NCBI RefSeq assembly: GCF_032062135.1
Contig: NC_092859.1
Span: forward strand, 31,125,698-31,189,697
Reading direction: 5' to 3'
Source of the DNA: Pyxicephalus adspersus
Lineage: Eukaryota > Chordata > Amphibia > Anura > Pyxicephalidae
Length of the DNA: 64,000 nt
A program made the translations under genes and the position numbers. The notes beneath the pieces are model-generated. The model did no database searches. It saw only the letters and a list, made by a program, of their open reading frames with translations, and was not told the DNA's origin. Position 1 is the stretch's first letter; every line of letters begins with the position of its first letter. Positions 24,653-37,309 of the stretch are shown piece after piece.

Positions 24653-25870
24653 GGCTAATACAAAGATGTTAAAAAACATTTGTGTGGATATCTCACTTCA
24701 ACTTGATGCATATTTTAAAACTTATTTATCACTTCATTGTGATCATAGCCTGGATGTTTTTGATCAGATCAGATGATATTCTCAGATCATAAATCTGGTG
24801 GACTGCACTCTAGTTGAAAAATAATGGCCCAGGTAAAAGTAATTGTGTTGGTTGTCTGATAAGAAATGTTTGCAACCTTTTCCAGTGTCTAAGACCCACT
24901 ATATTTACCTCCAGATTCTTGACTATTCAACATGTCGGCCTATTTATACACATACAGTACATTATCAGAAATGCTAGCTCAACCTAATGAGTGTCAGTTT
25001 AATGTAATTAAACATCTGCAAGGTCCAGCTGCAAATTAGAAAGGCCTTAAAGTGCAAAAGGTCAGAACTATTGTGGCTGAACAATTGCAGGGTGTAAATA
25101 AGTAATAAAGACAAAGAAGTGACCTTGCTGAGGCACAGAGCAGGAGAAGAAACCAGAGGGGGGTTTAAAAGGGAATGCAGTACAATGGGGGTTTAGCATT
25201 TGCAAGTCTTGCCGGGATATTTATTGGAGGGCCCCGTTCTGCACCCTGTGCATCCTTTGTGGGTAGGCCACCTGATTTTCTCCCCCCTTTTCAAAACAGT
25301 TAACCTGGAATTAAGAGGCCTAGTGACACAGGTCAGCTTTTTACCCCTCTCTTTTACTTAGAAAGACCACTACACTACCTCCCCAATAGTGCTTTGTTCC
25401 CATTCATCTACTAATTAGTCTAATCGCCATGGTGGGATTGTGATGAAAAGCTCTGCACACCACATGTTCACATTGAGATAGATCATAACTGTTGTTACAG
25501 AATTTCCCCCTTTTCCAATAAAGGTCAGAGCCACTGAAGCAGGGATGGGGCAATCCAGACATTATTATCAAGATTCCAAAATATTTGCAAACAATTCCCT
25601 GCTGTAGTTTTTCGATCAGTAACAAGTCTGTACAGAAGTTAGGAGAATTAAAAAAAGGGGGAAGGAATGTTATCAGGACACTTTGAGATGACATTTTTTC
25701 TATCCTTCTGTTGCTTTCTATTGCAGTTTAGTAGGTATATTGAAAGGTATTTCTAGGTAAAACCTTTTTTTTTCAGTTTTGGATAGGGTTGAAAGGGTTG
25801 GACCATTAATTCTCATTCCGAGTTCTATGGATTCCTAGGGTTCCCCAAAAAGTGAGTTTCTCGACCTTAA
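24653..25870. other. Intergenic, nothing recognised
   Basis: No gene. The sequence near 25200-25300 is GC-richer but not diagnostic. Confidence 0.4.
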
Positions 25871-26112
25871 ATAACTTGGGTCTTTGGGAACCTCTGCTCA
25901 AATTAATATATCCTCAACTCAGTGTACATGTTTAGTGTGGTGGTCAGTAGGAGGAAGAATGCCTCTTACTTTGCTAGCCGTTGGGAAGAATGTCACCATT
26001 ACAGATAGCCAAAAAGATCAATGGTGTCAGGTAAATTGACCTGAGAGGGATAAAATTGCTCATTGTCAGAACCCCTAGCAAACTATGGAGGAACCCTAGT
26101 TGGGAAACACTG
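25871..26112 (+). repeat. Repeat family D, copy 2
   Basis: Shares with 16399-16673 the blocks 'gggtctttgggaacctctgc', 'tagtgtggtggtcagtag', 'gaagaatgtcaccattacag' and the end 'gttgggaaacactg'. The left terminus has decayed beyond recognition, so no target duplication can be read. Confidence 0.75.
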
Positions 26113-28044
26113 GCCTAAAGTTTAATTTGAGGTTTGTCCTACTTGGAATTGCAGCTTTAGAAGATATAAAAAGCATGCATGCAACCCATCAACTACACAG
26201 CAAAACCTAAGATACTATTTTGGGGTAGAGATGGTATTTAAACCTAAACTGTATCTCAGAGTACTCATTTTATTCCTGTCTCTGTGCCCCAACATAGCTG
26301 TGTCCTTATTACACAGAGAACAAAGAACTAATCACATCTTATCATCTGTAAGGTGTTATCTCTGTGCTGTATCCGGTTTCCTATTTCCCCACTAACCTGT
26401 CAGATAACATGCGGCACAGCTAAAATTAATGAGCATCCTTCTTTAGTTGATTACGCCTACTTACCTGTGGTTGACAGAAGCAAGACAAGTAAATCTTTAC
26501 AAATATTTAAAAGTTTCCCTAGTAACCACATGCTTCAGAAACGTTATTTCAATCTGCCAGTGTCTTTCATTAAAGGGCTGGTTGCTTATACATCTTACTT
26601 GTGTTCAAGAAGATTACACATTTTAAAGTAAACGGGCTGAAGTGTTTTCCTTTTCAATCTTTGCAATTTCCTCTTAAAACCCATATAAAAAGAAAATTTT
26701 TCAAATGACAACTGTTGTCAGACTAAAAATAGCATAACCAATCCATGATAGGAGAGATTAATGAGGATTTAATGTATTACATTAGAATTTACAGAAACTC
26801 GGAAATTAACACTTAGTTTTCTGATATCCGTAGACAATAGACAATATGGCTAAGAGGGTACTGTCAACTATCTCATCATAAATGAACAGCTCTCAGGTGA
26901 AATGGAACATTAAATATGAGCCAAGTCTTCTTGTCCGGGATCGGTACCTGACAATACAAATGGCTCACTAAGCACAAATTCCTACATACACACTTAAGAA
27001 TTTAATAGCAATCCTTACCAGAAAAATGGAGGTAAAGTCTTGTGTAGCAGAAGGGCAGTGTGGGGCAGCTATGTCATAATGGCAATGGTTTTGGAATAAG
27101 TGTCCAACAAGGTCATAAAGTTGTGATGTGTCCACACAAACCTTTGGTTTTGGCTTTATATTGTACAAAGGTCAATAAGCCTAAATGTCAGAGGGCAAAG
27201 TGTAGGGGGTGTAAGGTACATTTAAGCTATGGTGGGCCAGTGGATTCACCATTATCCTTAATAATTGGTGAACATCTGATGAAAATATCAAATATCTCTT
27301 CTTAAAAGGACCACTTTCTTGTCATGAAAAATAAGAAAAAAGTACAACTTTCAACCTCCCTCTTGAGACATACTGGGCATCCAGATTGACGGTGTAATGC
27401 ATCAAATATATCCAATCATATTTAAAATGTATGTTTAATATTTGCCTATTTATTCAAATAGGCTCTTAGTTCAATTGTCTGAGAAAAGAATACAAGTTAG
27501 CCCACTATGGTTAAGCAGATTCTAGGGTAGGAACTACAATAAGTTTTACTAAACTGACTTATTGATACTAGCCATCATCCTTTTACTAGTGTTGAATATG
27601 TGTTTGTAGTAGATCTCCTTTATTCTCTTTGTAATCTACTACATTCTAATTTGGTTGCCATAAAAAAAGGGTCCTTTACTCATAAACAATCTTTTGTGCA
27701 TGTTTTCGGCCACCAGTAGATGACACTGTGCCCTTATGAAAAGTGTTATGTATTGCTTGTATTTGGCAGCAGAGACAAAAGCAGTTCTAGGACATGCCAC
27801 TAGGTTTACCTGAGTATAAACTGATATTTTTTTTTAATTGTATTTTGATTATTTTTTTAAAAATTTTGTTTTAATATTAAATATATAATGTATAAATATG
27901 GAGAAAATAAAAAAAAAAACATTATTAACAGGAGGAAACCATTCATATTAGTAAGGGTTCAAACAGTGGGTGAAAAGCATTGGTGTTAGATGGGTAAAAA
28001 CATCTGTATCAAAGTGGGGAAATGCATTGGTAGAAGTGGAACGA
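26113..28044. other. Intergenic, nothing firmly recognised
   Basis: No gene. 26340-26640 is non-repetitive and holds a 92-codon plus-strand frame with no domain that I recognise. 27820-27930 is a very AT-rich, low-complexity patch. Confidence 0.4.
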
Positions 28045-28285
28045 CAAAAGACTACACAATACATGAACAAGCGTTGTACATACAGCCCATGTACTACTCT
28101 ATGGAAAGGGAGAATGATGGAGAGACACCCTGCTGCGCACTCTTCCCTTCACTTTAATTGCAATCATTCGTCGTTCATGGCGGATCTAGAAATGACGAAC
28201 GCTGTAGACACGCCTGATTCTCATCCAGTTTTAGCCCTGAGGTGATTATTGGATGAGAAACATCTGACGTGTGTACATAGCCATA
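28045..28285. mobile_element. MITE family B, copy 4 (left end decayed)
   Basis: Carries 'gttgtacatacagccc', 'gatggagagacaccctgc' and the right end 'gacgtgtgtacatagcca'. The left terminal repeat is not recognisable. Confidence 0.75.
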
Positions 28286-28436
28286 GTTCCTCTCTAATCA
28301 GAACTATCCAATCACTTCTTACTGGTGTTAAACAACACTTGTAAAGCCACATGCATTTTTGATGCAGTCTATGCCTGTTTGTTTTCACCCTAAAACTGTT
28401 GTCTAGTGTTGACATCTCAGTACAGTAGACTATCCG

Positions 28437-28737
28437 NNNNNNNNNNNNNNNNNNNNNNNNNNNNNNNNNNNNNNNNNNNNNNNNNNNNNNNNNNNNNNNN
28501 NNNNNNNNNNNNNNNNNNNNNNNNNNNNNNNNNNNNNNNNNNNNNNNNNNNNNNNNNNNNNNNNNNNNNNNNNNNNNNNNNNNNNNNNNNNNNNNNNNNN
28601 NNNNNNNNNNNNNNNNNNNNNNNNNNNNNNNNNNNNNNNNNNNNNNNNNNNNNNNNNNNNNNNNNNNNNNNNNNNNNNNNNNNNNNNNNNNNNNNNNNNN
28701 NNNNNNNNNNNNNNNNNNNNNNNNNNNNNNNNNNNNN
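28437..28737. other. Assembly gap (301 N)
   Basis: Run of N between 'gactatccg' and a poly-A stretch. Whatever is here is unknown, and any frame across it is an artefact. Confidence 1.
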
Positions 28738-29846
28738 AAAAAAAAGGTCACTCTCAAACTGACCTTTTTATATCTTTTTTGCTACTTTAAAATCTTCTAA
28801 TATGTATTACATATCCAAAGAAAGAGGAGAAGCAGTCTACTGTTCCCTTTGAATAAAGCTCTGTTGGCTAGAATAAAATGACACCGCTTTGACTATGGTC
28901 GTACCTAGTTGCCTAAGCTACTTTTAAATCCCACTCCGCATTGTTATTAACATGCTCAATGGGTCCACAGCTTGTTTTACTGCCAATCCTTATTATTTTT
29001 ATACATTAATTTAAGTATTATTTGTGAGCTGCCATTGCTAATAATACTAATGTATAATCCTTCTGCCCAACCTTCCATGGCTCCTTCTACTGCCCCAGGC
29101 AGGCAATGAGATCATTTATTACTCAGATAAAATTGTAGTTTTAGAACTGAACATAGCAAAGAAAGAATTCAAGACATGATTCTGATGGATTCCTCCAGTC
29201 TGATAAACAAATGAAAGAAGCAGTATTAAAAAAAAGACATAAAACCTGCCATGTGTGTTTGATTAAGTGGAGTTTGATTCCATCCTACAAGAGATAGTAG
29301 CACATAAACACAAAAGAGCAGACATGTCATTAAAGCAAGCCACAACTCTTTCTGAAGATTGTGATCAGTATTCGGGTGGAAGCCAAATCTTGCTTCTGTA
29401 ATTATCACAAGTCACTAGGGAGTGCGCTCAGCCCCAAGAACTGAAGCCTTCTGTGGTCAAGGCGAAATCCTATTCCCAAACCTCTTGCCTAAAATGCAAC
29501 ATTTAATGCGAAAATCCCTACAATTATAAACTCTTGGGGTATGGGTTCCCCAGGGATTTGTTAAACCTTTCAACCCTTTTCTTGTTGAGATCTGGTACCA
29601 AAAAAGAAAAATCACTGTTTTATCCAGATGCTTTGTTTCAGGCCATGACGGGGTCAACACTGTACTGTGAAATGGACTCCTAACACATTGGGATTGTCTA
29701 CAGAAGAAAACGGAGATTTAAACATTATTATATGGTTTATTAAACGATAATAGTACTGTATATGTAAAGCCAGTCTCTAAAATTACATATATACTTCATC
29801 ATGTTATTGTATTTCAAAATTCACTTTTTTATTATTTTTAACTAGT
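28738..29846. other. Intergenic, nothing recognised
   Basis: No gene. 29420-29650 is non-repetitive and of moderate complexity. Confidence 0.4.
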
Positions 29847-29990
29847 ATTTACATATAGCTGACATATTATGCAGCACTTTACAAAGTCCATAGTCATGTC
29901 ACTAGTTGTCCCTCAGAGGGGATGACAATCTAATGTCCCTACCATAGTCATAGGTCTTAAATACAGTCTAAGGTCAATTTTATAGGAAAG
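29847..29990 (-). repeat. SINE 3' fragment
   Basis: On the minus strand it carries the 3' end of the tRNA-SINE family: 'ggacattagattgtcatccc', 'catgactatggactttgtaa' and 'agtgctgcataatatgtc'. The tRNA-like head is absent. Confidence 0.8.
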
Positions 29991-31203
29991 TCAGTTAATG
30001 TAACTGCATGTTTTTTTTAATGTTGTCAATTGTTGGTTTGCTGCGTTCAGGATGATTGTATCTTTCTGGACCTGTTCCAACTATAGAGGATTTTGGAAGT
30101 AGCAGGCACATTTTTTATGTGTCCTGCATGGTTACAACTTTCAGGATTGGTCCCTTTGTTGATTTTCCATACTACCTAGATCTACAGACAAGGTGTTATT
30201 CTAGTGTTAACATCTCAAGGAAGTAACAAAACAATTTGATCAATTATCTCAAGGCAAGCAGAAATTTTTCAACAACATAAGTTCATTGTTTTTAATGAAA
30301 TGAATACACTGAGATACTCTCAATTCTTGCAATTGGTTTACCATATCCCTTGAGGAAGCCCTCTGGGCGAAACATGTCGGGAAAGGAAACCGATTTCTTT
30401 TCTATACAAACATAGCAATATCAAGCAAAGTGTGATTTTATCTATTTCTACTGTAGGTTTTTTGTAAGTTATACATATTAGTGTTTTATTCATGTAACAA
30501 TATTAAATAATAAAGCTATGTTTTTATTCTATTATAATTTTAAATAATGGGTGCCTTTCAAATAGCTTTCCCTTTCCTTCCTACCAATTTATAGAATTTT
30601 TTGAGACTATGCACATACCGGTCAACCGATTTACTGGGGCTAATTTAAATTCCCTTCTGGACAATTTCTCTTTTGTGATAGTGGTATTTATTACCTAGTA
30701 TTCACATAGAGCCGACATATTATGCAGTGCTTTACAAAGTCCATGGTCATGTCACTAGTTGTCGCCTGCTGGGGGAGTTACGTTATACCAACCTGGTCAA
30801 TGAAGGTGGCCATAGATTAGAATGAGAAGGAAGAAGATGGCAGCACCTGCAATGAAATGGACACAGGCAACTATCCACTGATGTCAGTTCCACTTTTTAA
30901 CAAAAGATTTATCCCTATTGGATGATTTCCTAGAACTTATAAATACATTGACAGCTGTAAAAATTAATATTTAGTGTTACTTTCTGTCTTGGTGAGAACG
31001 GTTGCTAGTAAAAGAAGGTTCTCCATTTTTCAAAAAATAAATGAATAAAAAGATTACATGAACTTTAACACTATAACTGGTATCCAACTCCCCTATTTCT
31101 ATTTATAGAGGGATAATACTCTGACAATTACTATCCTGTATCCTGTCACCTATTTTACATTTGGTTCAAGTGGAAGCTACAAATGAAAGTGCTAATACAC
31201 AAT
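29991..31203. other. Intergenic with SINE and MITE fragments
   Basis: 30351-30385 carries 'cttgaggaagccctctgggc' followed by 'gaaacatgtcggg', a motif seen five times in the window. 30695-30770 is another minus-strand SINE 3' fragment. 30775-30897 looks like the right half of a family-E MITE ('gatggcagcacctgc', ending 'gttccacttttt'). Confidence 0.6.
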
Positions 31204-31420
31204 GGGCCTCCAAGTTCTCCAAGACTTAAGAGGATACACTTTCATCAGTGAAGCTGGGAGATCCAGGAAACTTGGAACGGATTTCCTAAAAATAATTTGC
31301 TATTTGTTAGCAAACGTTTTCAATCTTGGACCAGATCCATTCCAGGTTTGATGGATCACTCAGCTTCACTGATGAAAGTATATCTTCTCCAGCCTTGGAA
31401 AGCTTTAATAAATCAGGCCC
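31204..31420. mobile_element. MITE family A, copy 4 (full length)
   Basis: Right end TTTAATAAATCAGGCCC. Left end GGGCCTCCAAGTTCTCC, missing the internal GATTTATTAAAG. The arms match over about 90 bp (cactttcatcagtgaagctg against its inverse). Confidence 0.87.
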
Positions 31421-32596
31421 ATTGAGGTTAAAAAGGCTGCAGATAATCAGAAGAAGTGATAAAAAATTGGCAATTGGCAAAACTGTCATCCAATTGGGGC
31501 TTAGATCTGTTTCAGATGTTTCCATGTATACTTTATTGCTTTGAGTTAAAGGGGGCTGTAATGTGGCATGATGTCTTTAACGTCTTCCCTAGTTGTTTTA
31601 TTTTATATTTGATGACATGTTGCCTCTGCTGCCTTGCATACATGCCTAGATCAAGGGATAATCCATAGAATGATTTCATAGATGGAGCGTGGGACGTTCA
31701 TTGAACATCATTTGAAACTGTTCACAAAAGGATATTTATCAAGGAAGTTGGTGTTTTGCTTGGATTTCTCTGGTAGAAATTCTTCTTCACTTGCCTGTAA
31801 AAAATTGCTGCAGAGGTTTTGTGGTCTGAGCTCTCCCTTGGTTACCCCCCAGATAATGAGCCGGGGCCTTTCGAGAGCCCAACAGAGTGTCACTCAAAGG
31901 ATCGCGAACAAAGGCAGCTGCACATTTTTGGCATTGCAGACTGCAGGAAAGCCACCAATAATTAAAGAGATTGTCTAGGTTTAATTGGGTGAGTATCAAG
32001 CCATCTGACCAGGAAATTATGCACTTCACAAAAGAGCCCTCCGCAGTACATGGAACTAATAAAGCAGTGTCTGGGGAGCGGCAGGGCTGATGCCAACGGG
32101 ACAGAGATCTCAGTGGGATATTTGGGGCCCAGAGAGTCAGCCCAACAATAGAATAATACCACCTAGGAACTCGGTAGGGAGAGTTTTTGCTGCTGCTGTG
32201 CGATGAAATAAGTTAGGGCCAAGGATACGGAAACATAAAACAATTCATATGTTTCTAAAAGGGAAATTTAGTCTTTTTATACTTTGGTAAACACATGAAT
32301 GATTGTACCTTTTAAAGTTAAACTCTGGGCAGATATATGGACACATTAAAAAAAAGCTTAGTATTCATTAAAATAATTTTAAATATATTTAAATACAGCA
32401 AAAATAAGTACCTGAGTTTGGTTTCATATACAATTCTTTTATTTCATGTACCACACTGAATAGGAGAGGCAGGAGAAACACAAGGAGCCAACCAGTTGCA
32501 AGAAGCATGCTAATAGTAGGAGAGAGCATAGTGAAAAAGAGAAGAGATGCTCATCTTTATCCTTTATTGCACAGGTTGGGGGTTGGGAACAGACCT
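31421..32596. other. Intergenic; candidate conserved non-coding element at 31690-32160
   Basis: 31690-32160 is non-repetitive and relatively GC-rich with TAAT-rich centres ('ccaccaataattaaagag', 'ggtttaattggg', 'ggaaattatgcac'). Open frames on both strands overlap heavily and show no domain, so I read it as non-coding. Conservation is assumed, not seen. Confidence 0.33.
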
Positions 32597-32700
32597 TTAA
32601 CCTCCCTGGCAGTAATCCTGAGTGTGGTTCGGGGTTAGTCTTTAGTACCAAAAGAGGTAATCCCGAGCCACAGCCAGGGTGGAATTGCCAGGGAGCTTAC
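32597..32700. mobile_element. MITE family G with long terminal inverted repeats
   Basis: The left arm 'ttaacctccctggcagtaat' plus 'tggttcggggttag' is inverted at the right as 'taatcccgagccacagcc' plus 'ggaattgccagggagctt', about 45 bp per arm. I recall a very common frog repeat with these ends. A separate hairpin with 17-bp near-perfect arms follows at 32739-32779 (ccggcatctgtg and its inverse). Confidence 0.72.
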
Positions 32701-33069
32701 TTGGTAAGCAGTGCCCGCGGTGTCGGACATCTTCTTCCCCGGCATCTGTGATCCCTTCTTCAGGGGACACAGATGCCGGCCGGGCAGTGGGAGCGTGCGG
32801 TTGGGACAGGATCGTGTGGCTGGGTATTTTTAAATGTACCACTTTTATATTTATAAATACTTAATAATAAGTGGTACTGAACTGCAGCTAGGGAAAAAAA
32901 CATGTCTGCTGTTCTGCTCGACAGGGCTGTGCTGTATAGAAGAGTTGTTTAAAGCTCAGGCTGCTCAGATGGGCAAAAAAGTATACATTTTAAGCATGAA
33001 AAACTGCCTACCTAGCAATTTTTGTTCAGTCTTTTTCCAGTTGTGTTGTTGTGAACTTTAACATTAACC
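32701..33069. other. Intergenic with a CpG-rich hairpin
   Basis: Hairpin at 32739-32779 in a CpG-rich patch (32700-32820). It may be the interior of a larger family-G element. Otherwise nothing. Confidence 0.5.
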
Positions 33070-33420
33070 ATGCTATCTGAGGCCTGTCGGACTGGTCCAT
33101 TCTGACATGGAGCTCTTGGGTTCTTCACATATGAGTGTTTTTCACATATGAATATTCTTTCTCATTGTAGAATGATGGACTTCAATTTGTTTAAAAAAAT
33201 GGCCTTATAACTTTTCTCAGATTGATGGGGCCGCAACAATGGCTTCTTTAGGACCATTGCTGAGGTATTTCTTCATTGGCATTTTGTTAATGCACACCTG
33301 AATGTTCCAGACCAGCCAAATACCAAAACTTCTCTTTTTATACAGGTGATCATATTTACTGATGATCAATTAATCAAACGCATTTGATTAGCATTACTGG
33401 GTAGCTACTTAACCACTTAA
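33070..33420. mobile_element. DNA-transposon-like relic, family not named
   Basis: The series 'agattgatggggccgcaac', 'aggaccattgctgaggta', 'cacacctgaatgttccagac' and 'gatgatcaattaatcaaacg' matches, from memory, an interspersed DNA-transposon-type repeat common in frogs and fish. No coding frame survives. Superfamily uncertain. Confidence 0.5.
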
Positions 33421-33469
33421 TTAAAAAAAGGTTGAAAATAACAATATAATAATGATTACACTGCTCCAT

Positions 33470-33725
33470 TAAAGTGGAATGGAATTAAATTCTGGTTATA
33501 CTTACAGTTCCTGTCCTGTTGCACGCACCACAATCTTCTTCCTTTTACCCTTCCTTGTTTTAATCTATGGCCATCTTAATTGGCTGGACTGAGATGATGC
33601 AACCCTAGGGGATGCCAGGATTTCAACAGATGATGAGAGCGATCAGGAAGGCTCATTTTATGACAGAAGGGACATTGGCTTGCCATCCATCTCTGCAAAA
33701 AAGCCTGGCCTTTAGTTCTGCTTTA
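33470..33725. mobile_element. MITE family E, copy 4
   Basis: Ends TTAAAGTGGAATGG and CCTTTAGTTCTGCTTTAA form the inverted repeat. 'cagttcctgtcctgttgca' follows the left end. Confidence 0.72.
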
Positions 33726-34707
33726 ATGTGTTACTTGTACAAAATATCTGCCTAGAGTTCATTTTAAAGTTGTAAAGTGAGTAGTAATAAGGAATATAAG
33801 GAAGGGGGGGGTCAAAAATACTGAAGAAAAGGTCAAATTAATTTTAAATAATACATTTTAGCTCCAATAAACCTTGAAAAAGACTCGTTCTAAGTTCCTG
33901 TCTCTGACGCAAAGGATTATCTACCTTACCTGACAAACAAACAGATAAAGTTCCTGATGGATGTCCTCAACCAGCATAAGATGTGAAAGGAATCGTCAGG
34001 GCAGACACAGCAAGGTGGTCGATGTAGGAAAGAGATATTAGCATTCCAATGTCTGTGGTGGGACCACCAGACGATTACCAGCAATTCACTTATGTCATTA
34101 TCCTTCTGGTCTCTCGCACAGCATGGCAATAGGATGGCACTTCTCCAGCAAAAAGTGGTTTTAGGAGTTTGCCAAACGATACATATAGAGAGCGGTGCTG
34201 CCATTCTTTCATGATAAGTAACGATGAATCTGGTGGCCGCATTATGATGTGATGATGGCGGTCCTTTGGGTATACCCGTGAAATATGCTCTATGGTCGCT
34301 TCGTGTTACACCAGCTGCCGGTTTGAAGGGGAAACGTCTTGAACTTATTAGGCTCTTCCCTCATTTCATGACCACTTCTTTAGCTAATGGGAAGGAGCCC
34401 GGTTTGGGCTGGGATGGTGTGTTTGCTGGGTGAAATTCTTTTTCTTGTTACTTAAATTTATAAATGAAGTGTAAGCTGCCACTGCTGCTAAAACCGCATG
34501 GAAAGACTAAAAAGTGTGAGTACCAGCTCAGCTTAATAAAACTTTGGAAAAAAAGGTAAAATGGAAGTAAGGCCAAAGAAATCCATGACATAGAGGATGT
34601 CTGGTGTGTTGCTAATAGTAAAAACACTTGTTTATTGGCTACCTAAACCCCCTGCAACACAGCTTTATTATCTGTTTATCCTCATAGTAAATCTGTTGTT
34701 TTTCTAC
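33726..34707. other. Intergenic; candidate conserved non-coding segment 33900-34450
   Basis: Balanced composition, CpGs kept, no repeat landmarks. The 92-codon minus-strand frame at 33926-34204 has no recognisable domain. Nothing more can be said. Confidence 0.28.
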
Positions 34708-35094
34708 TTAAGCAAGGTACACACTTGCAATAATTATCGTTAGAAAACGAATGATTATTTTGAACTATCGTATTGTGCACAATTCTGTACATGTTGTAAC
34801 AATGCAATGGTTCAAATACAATCCACCAATAGTGTACACACAAAAGGATGCAGGAAGGGACTTGTAAAGGAGAAATTGTACTGCAGAACCATCCACGATC
34901 ACTGAACAACCATACACACAATAGATACTGAATGATCGTCGCTCAATCAGATCCGCCCGGGCGGTCGTCAGTTTCCAGCAACAATCCTCATTCGTTGCCG
35001 TTGTTGTGCACTTTTTTTGTTAACGATTATCGGGCGATCGGTCGTTAGCTGTTAGTTGCCAGCGATACTTATTGCAAGTGTGTACGCAGCCTAA
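34708..35094. mobile_element. MITE family B, diverged subfamily copy 5
   Basis: Ends TTAAGCAAGGTACACACTTG and CAAGTGTGTACGCAGCCTAA match family B for about 20 bp. The 387-bp interior is different: it lacks the 'cggagcggcaccc' block and instead has 'gattatcgggcgatcggtcg' near the right end. It is a distinct subfamily sharing the termini. Confidence 0.82.
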
Positions 35095-36609
35095 CTCAGC
35101 CGGGTGATCACAATGTAAGATAACATTTCTTAAACATTTTTTAAGCCCATTGTGTACTATGTTTTAATGCTATCTTTCCCAGATGTTATAAGGCCTATCA
35201 TGTGACAAATTACTTCACGTTAGATGCCTTCAGACTGAAGGGTCCTCAATGATGATAACTGCACAATTCAAACCTGGGCCCAAGGTGATAGCCCATATAA
35301 AGGGGCAGATTTATGGCACCTTGAACTCTGAATCCTAAAATATTGAGGACATTTTAGAGCAAAGAAGAAGTACAGTGCCAGATACTAGGTGAGCACTGCA
35401 GCCAGAGATGCTTGGTTTGATGATGACCAGTCCAGGAGCGGTACCTGAATAAAACAGTCACTAGAGTGCATGTAAACAAGAAAAGAATCACAGATATACA
35501 AGCCATACCTCTGTGCTATTTTGTATGTGAATATCAATCTTCAAAAACATCCTGATAAACAGAAATAAACTAGCTAAGTCATTATTAAAATATGTATCAG
35601 CAGCAATTATGCACCAAAACATAACCAAGGTGTAATTATGAAAATTTAGGACCAGTTTCTAATCAGAACCTTGGACAGCTCTTTATTTGACACTGGTTTT
35701 AGCCACAAATTTTCAGACATAGGGACGCTAAACACCAAAGTATCAGATGGTATTTAGGGCCTGTGCTGATTGGCTGTTGGGCTTTTGTTGATGCCATCAG
35801 GTTGAGTTGCTTCTGTGATTATACAAAATTCATTGACACATACATGTGACCTCCATTTGACCTGCTTTAAGTGCCTTCTATGGGAATGTTAAATCCATAA
35901 TAAGTAAAGATGTCTCCCTATAGTGATCATCAGACCCCTACAGTCAATGAATATAAGTAGAAATAACACAACTGTGTTTAGTGCCCCTAAAAAAACTTTT
36001 TCTGCATAACTGGTCACTGTTCATGTCATAAGTTCTGTTGGCTCATGTCACATTGACAATTCTGTTGCTGGCTTCTAGATATCTAGCAAGGTAAAAGAAA
36101 AGACCTTCATCCATAATCCCTGTGCTCATTCTGTAGCCCATTTGCACCTGAAGACAGTAGTCTGTATTTTTCTTTCAGATATGTACAGTAATCCAGTATC
36201 AGATTTTGACTCTCTGCAGGAGCTTCCTGTGTTAAGACCGGTCACTGCTGATCTCTGCCTGTGCAGGTGACTGGTCTTGTATCCTCCCACTACTAAAGGC
36301 AGTTTTCTGCATGCTGCCTGTAATGGGAGGATCTTATGGGTCCCTCACACAACTCTAATCGCAGCTCAGGATATAAGTAGGCCAGTGAATGTATTTGCTA
36401 CTTTTAAAAGGTTTTGGAATGGCACTAGGTACAGTCACATTAGATTTATATTCACTGCCTATCCAAAAAAAAGGCCAGCCTTACCTTTGATTATGTCATA
36501 TATTTGCTGTGGTATTTTAAAAAAATTAAACAATGTCACAACAATTATTGTTAAGTTGCATTCATTTTTTACCATTATCTCATATTGATGATTGGGGCAG
36601 TTAAATGTA
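35095..36609. other. Intergenic, nothing firmly recognised
   Basis: No gene. 36230-36330 looks repeat-like ('ggtgactggtcttgtatcct') but I have no partner copy in the window. Confidence 0.4.
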
Positions 36610-36985
36610 AAGTCTATTCCAGCACATTCCAAAGATTCTCACAGTGGTTAAAGTTTAGACTCGGTGGTCAATCTATGTGGGAAAATATTGTTTCATACTC
36701 CACGAACCACCTTGTCACAATTTTACCCTGATGAATCTTAGCATCTTGGAGTACGTACAACCCCATCAATAAAGAAAAAATCCATCAATAGAATGGTCAT
36801 TCAGTATATTTATGTAGTCAGTTGGCCTCATTTGCTCACATAACCTTGCTGAAACCAGACCTGATCAACTAAAGAAACATAACACTTCCCTCACAGGCTT
36901 GAGAAAAGTTGAACTCAAAATGGTTTGGTTTCTTTTCAGTGTTGTCGAGCAAATTCTGATCAATTTTGAATTTCCCACATTCCGC
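36610..36985 (-). pseudogene. Tc1/mariner transposase relic, lineage 3
   Basis: Antisense translation, with frame jumps and stops, gives LQDAKIHQGKIVTRWFVEYE (36751-36692), equivalent to the second catalytic D region of Tc1-like transposases (a QDN-A-IH-type motif). Then PPSLNFNHCENLWNVLE (36667-36616) corresponds to the W-P-x-S-x-x-x-N-P-x-E-N-L-W block with the third acidic residue. Upstream, around 36850-36920, traces of the S-V-M and D-Y-I-N-I-L-N blocks remain. No terminal repeats are seen. The element is long dead and was not intact at insertion or has since been eroded. Confidence 0.72.
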
Positions 36986-37309
36986 TCTAACCAATAAACC
37001 TGTTTGAGCTTAGTGAAGTTGGTATTTGGATTAGTTATGAGCTTGTAACTAATGTGTCAAGGTACACAGAGGGGCAGCAACTAACAGCAGTGTAAAGTCA
37101 AAGGGGTAATAAATAGAAAAATTAGAGAAAGCTGTTTTTTTAGCAATGGTATGATTGTATTTAAGCATCAAGCAGGTAAATAATCAATAATTATCAAAGA
37201 AAATCATATTCAAATACATTCCAAGATAAGCAGAGAGAAACATCCCCAATAAACTCGTCATGGGGATGTTACCTGTCAACTTTACATAAAGAGCTACAAA
37301 AATTTCATA

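Noticed and set aside
28221..28762. Frames of 178 and 118 codons
   Set aside because: They run through the N gap and are artefacts.
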